This document shows positions 6,136 to 6,570 of a DNA stretch of 6,570 nucleotides, one piece after another. The notes below the pieces were generated by a model. The model did no database searches. It was not told the DNA's origin and worked only from the letters and a program-made list of their open reading frames with translations. This DNA comes from Sherwoodlollariibacterium sp049275655 (GTDB lineage Bacteria; Omnitrophota; Gorgyraeia; Gygaellales; Profunditerraquicolaceae), in the NCBI GenBank assembly GCA_049275655.1, contig JBASUY010000048.1, forward strand, positions 1-6,570, written 5' to 3'. Made by a program: the position numbers and the translations under genes. The first letter of the stretch is position 1. Each line of letters begins with the position of its first letter.

Positions 6136-6570
6136 CTATCCTTTCTTTAAACCTGTTAACTCTGTAACAATGCCCCCAGCCCAACGGTAAATATTATTCT
6201 CGCTGATTATCTTACGCATATTCTCCATGCGTTTTGCCTTCTCTTCCTCCGAAAGCTCCAACGCATCTTTAATCGCATCGGCAAAATCCTCTATGGAATA
6301 AGGGTTGATTAAAATTGCGTCAGTAAGCTCTCTTGAAGCTCCGGTAAAACGGCTTAGAATCAAAGCTCCGCTAAGGCTTGACTTTGAAGCTATATACTCT
6401 TTAGCCACTAAGTTCATCCCGTCATGCAAAGAGCTTACAATGCACAAATCAGCAAGTTTAAAATAAGGATAGATCTCCTCCGGAGAAAAATGCCTCTTTA
6501 AGTAAACAATCGGCTTCCAATTACCTTCTGAATGCTTCCAGTTCTTCTTCTCCACCAACTCGTCTAACTC
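6136..6570 (-). CDS. otsA: trehalose-6-phosphate synthase, C-terminal part (cut by window edge)
   Basis: The frame is open from base 6570 to a TAG at 6136, giving the last 144 residues of a GT20 glycosyltransferase of about 450-500 residues. OtsA makes trehalose-6-phosphate from a nucleotide-glucose donor (usually UDP-glucose) and glucose-6-phosphate. Numbered from the window edge, WKPIVYLKRHFSPEEIYPYF (22-41) is followed by the strongly diagnostic donor-site motif DGMNLVAKEY (54-63), then GALILSRFTGASREL (70-84) and INPY (90-93). The end is a typical helical tail with RWAGGIVTEL. A TTG at 6558 is an ordinary leucine codon, not a start. The N-terminal half with the acceptor site is outside the window, so completeness of the enzyme cannot be judged. 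It is the first visible gene of the trehalose unit, and its stop touches the otsB start. Confidence 0.93.
   Translation of the reverse strand, partial: ELDELVEKKNWKHSEGNWKPIVYLKRHFSPEEIYPYFKLADLCIVSSLHDGMNLVAKEYIASKSSLSGALILSRFTGASRELTDAILINPYSIEDFADAIKDALELSEEEKAKRMENMRKIISENNIYRWAGGIVTELTGLKKG

Noticed and set aside
1..6570. Mobile elements, CRISPR repeats, tRNA or rRNA genes
   Set aside because: No transposase, terminal inverted repeats, regularly spaced repeats or tRNA-like cloverleaf sequences were seen. Nearly all bases are occupied by eight metabolic genes.

Overview
The window is a block of eight genes, all transcribed on the minus strand, so transcription runs from the right edge to the left edge. 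Two genes are cut by the window ends. Coding density is very high. Most junctions are 0 to 11 nt or overlap, and the only sizeable gap is 143 nt (3305-3447). That gap divides the block into two probable transcription units. Base composition is moderately AT-rich by eye. The gene content points to a strictly anaerobic, fermentative or syntrophic bacterium that handles H2 through an [FeFe] hydrogenase and makes trehalose. Trehalose gene sets that mix OtsA/OtsB with an archaeal-type TreT, together with an Hnd/Hyd-type hydrogenase, suggest an uncultured lineage (for example an Omnitrophota-like or deltaproteobacterium-like anaerobe). The sequence alone does not fix the phylum.

Right half (3448-6570), trehalose unit, in transcription order: the C-terminal end of otsA (trehalose-6-phosphate synthase, GT20), otsB (trehalose-6-phosphate phosphatase, HAD family), an uncharacterised 223-residue protein resembling the DUF5752 family and built from two copies of one ~100-residue unit, and treT (trehalose glycosyltransferring synthase, GT4-like). 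The unit therefore encodes two chemically different routes to trehalose. OtsAB works through trehalose-6-phosphate and is effectively irreversible. TreT joins nucleotide-glucose and glucose directly and is reversible. The duplicated unknown protein lies between the two routes.

Gap (3305-3447): it contains a 9-nt direct repeat just after treT, a plausible sigma-70-type promoter reading leftwards, and a leader of roughly 70 nt before the hydrogenase genes. No convincing intrinsic terminator was seen.

Left half (1-3304), hydrogenase unit, in the order known from the Desulfovibrio hndABCD operon: hndA (NuoE-like [2Fe-2S] subunit), hndB (small thioredoxin-fold [2Fe-2S] protein), hndC (NuoF-like FMN/NAD(P)H subunit with a C-terminal 2x[4Fe-4S] domain) and the first 244 codons of hndD (the [FeFe] hydrogenase catalytic subunit, with its full N-terminal Fe-S wire). 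The window ends just as the H-cluster domain begins. Together these should form a soluble cytoplasmic multimeric hydrogenase that exchanges electrons between H2, NAD(P)H and probably ferredoxin by flavin- or cluster-based electron bifurcation/confurcation. The points most worth a second look are the duplicated protein in the trehalose unit, the paired trehalose routes, and the cluster-free thioredoxin-like domain at the front of HndC.
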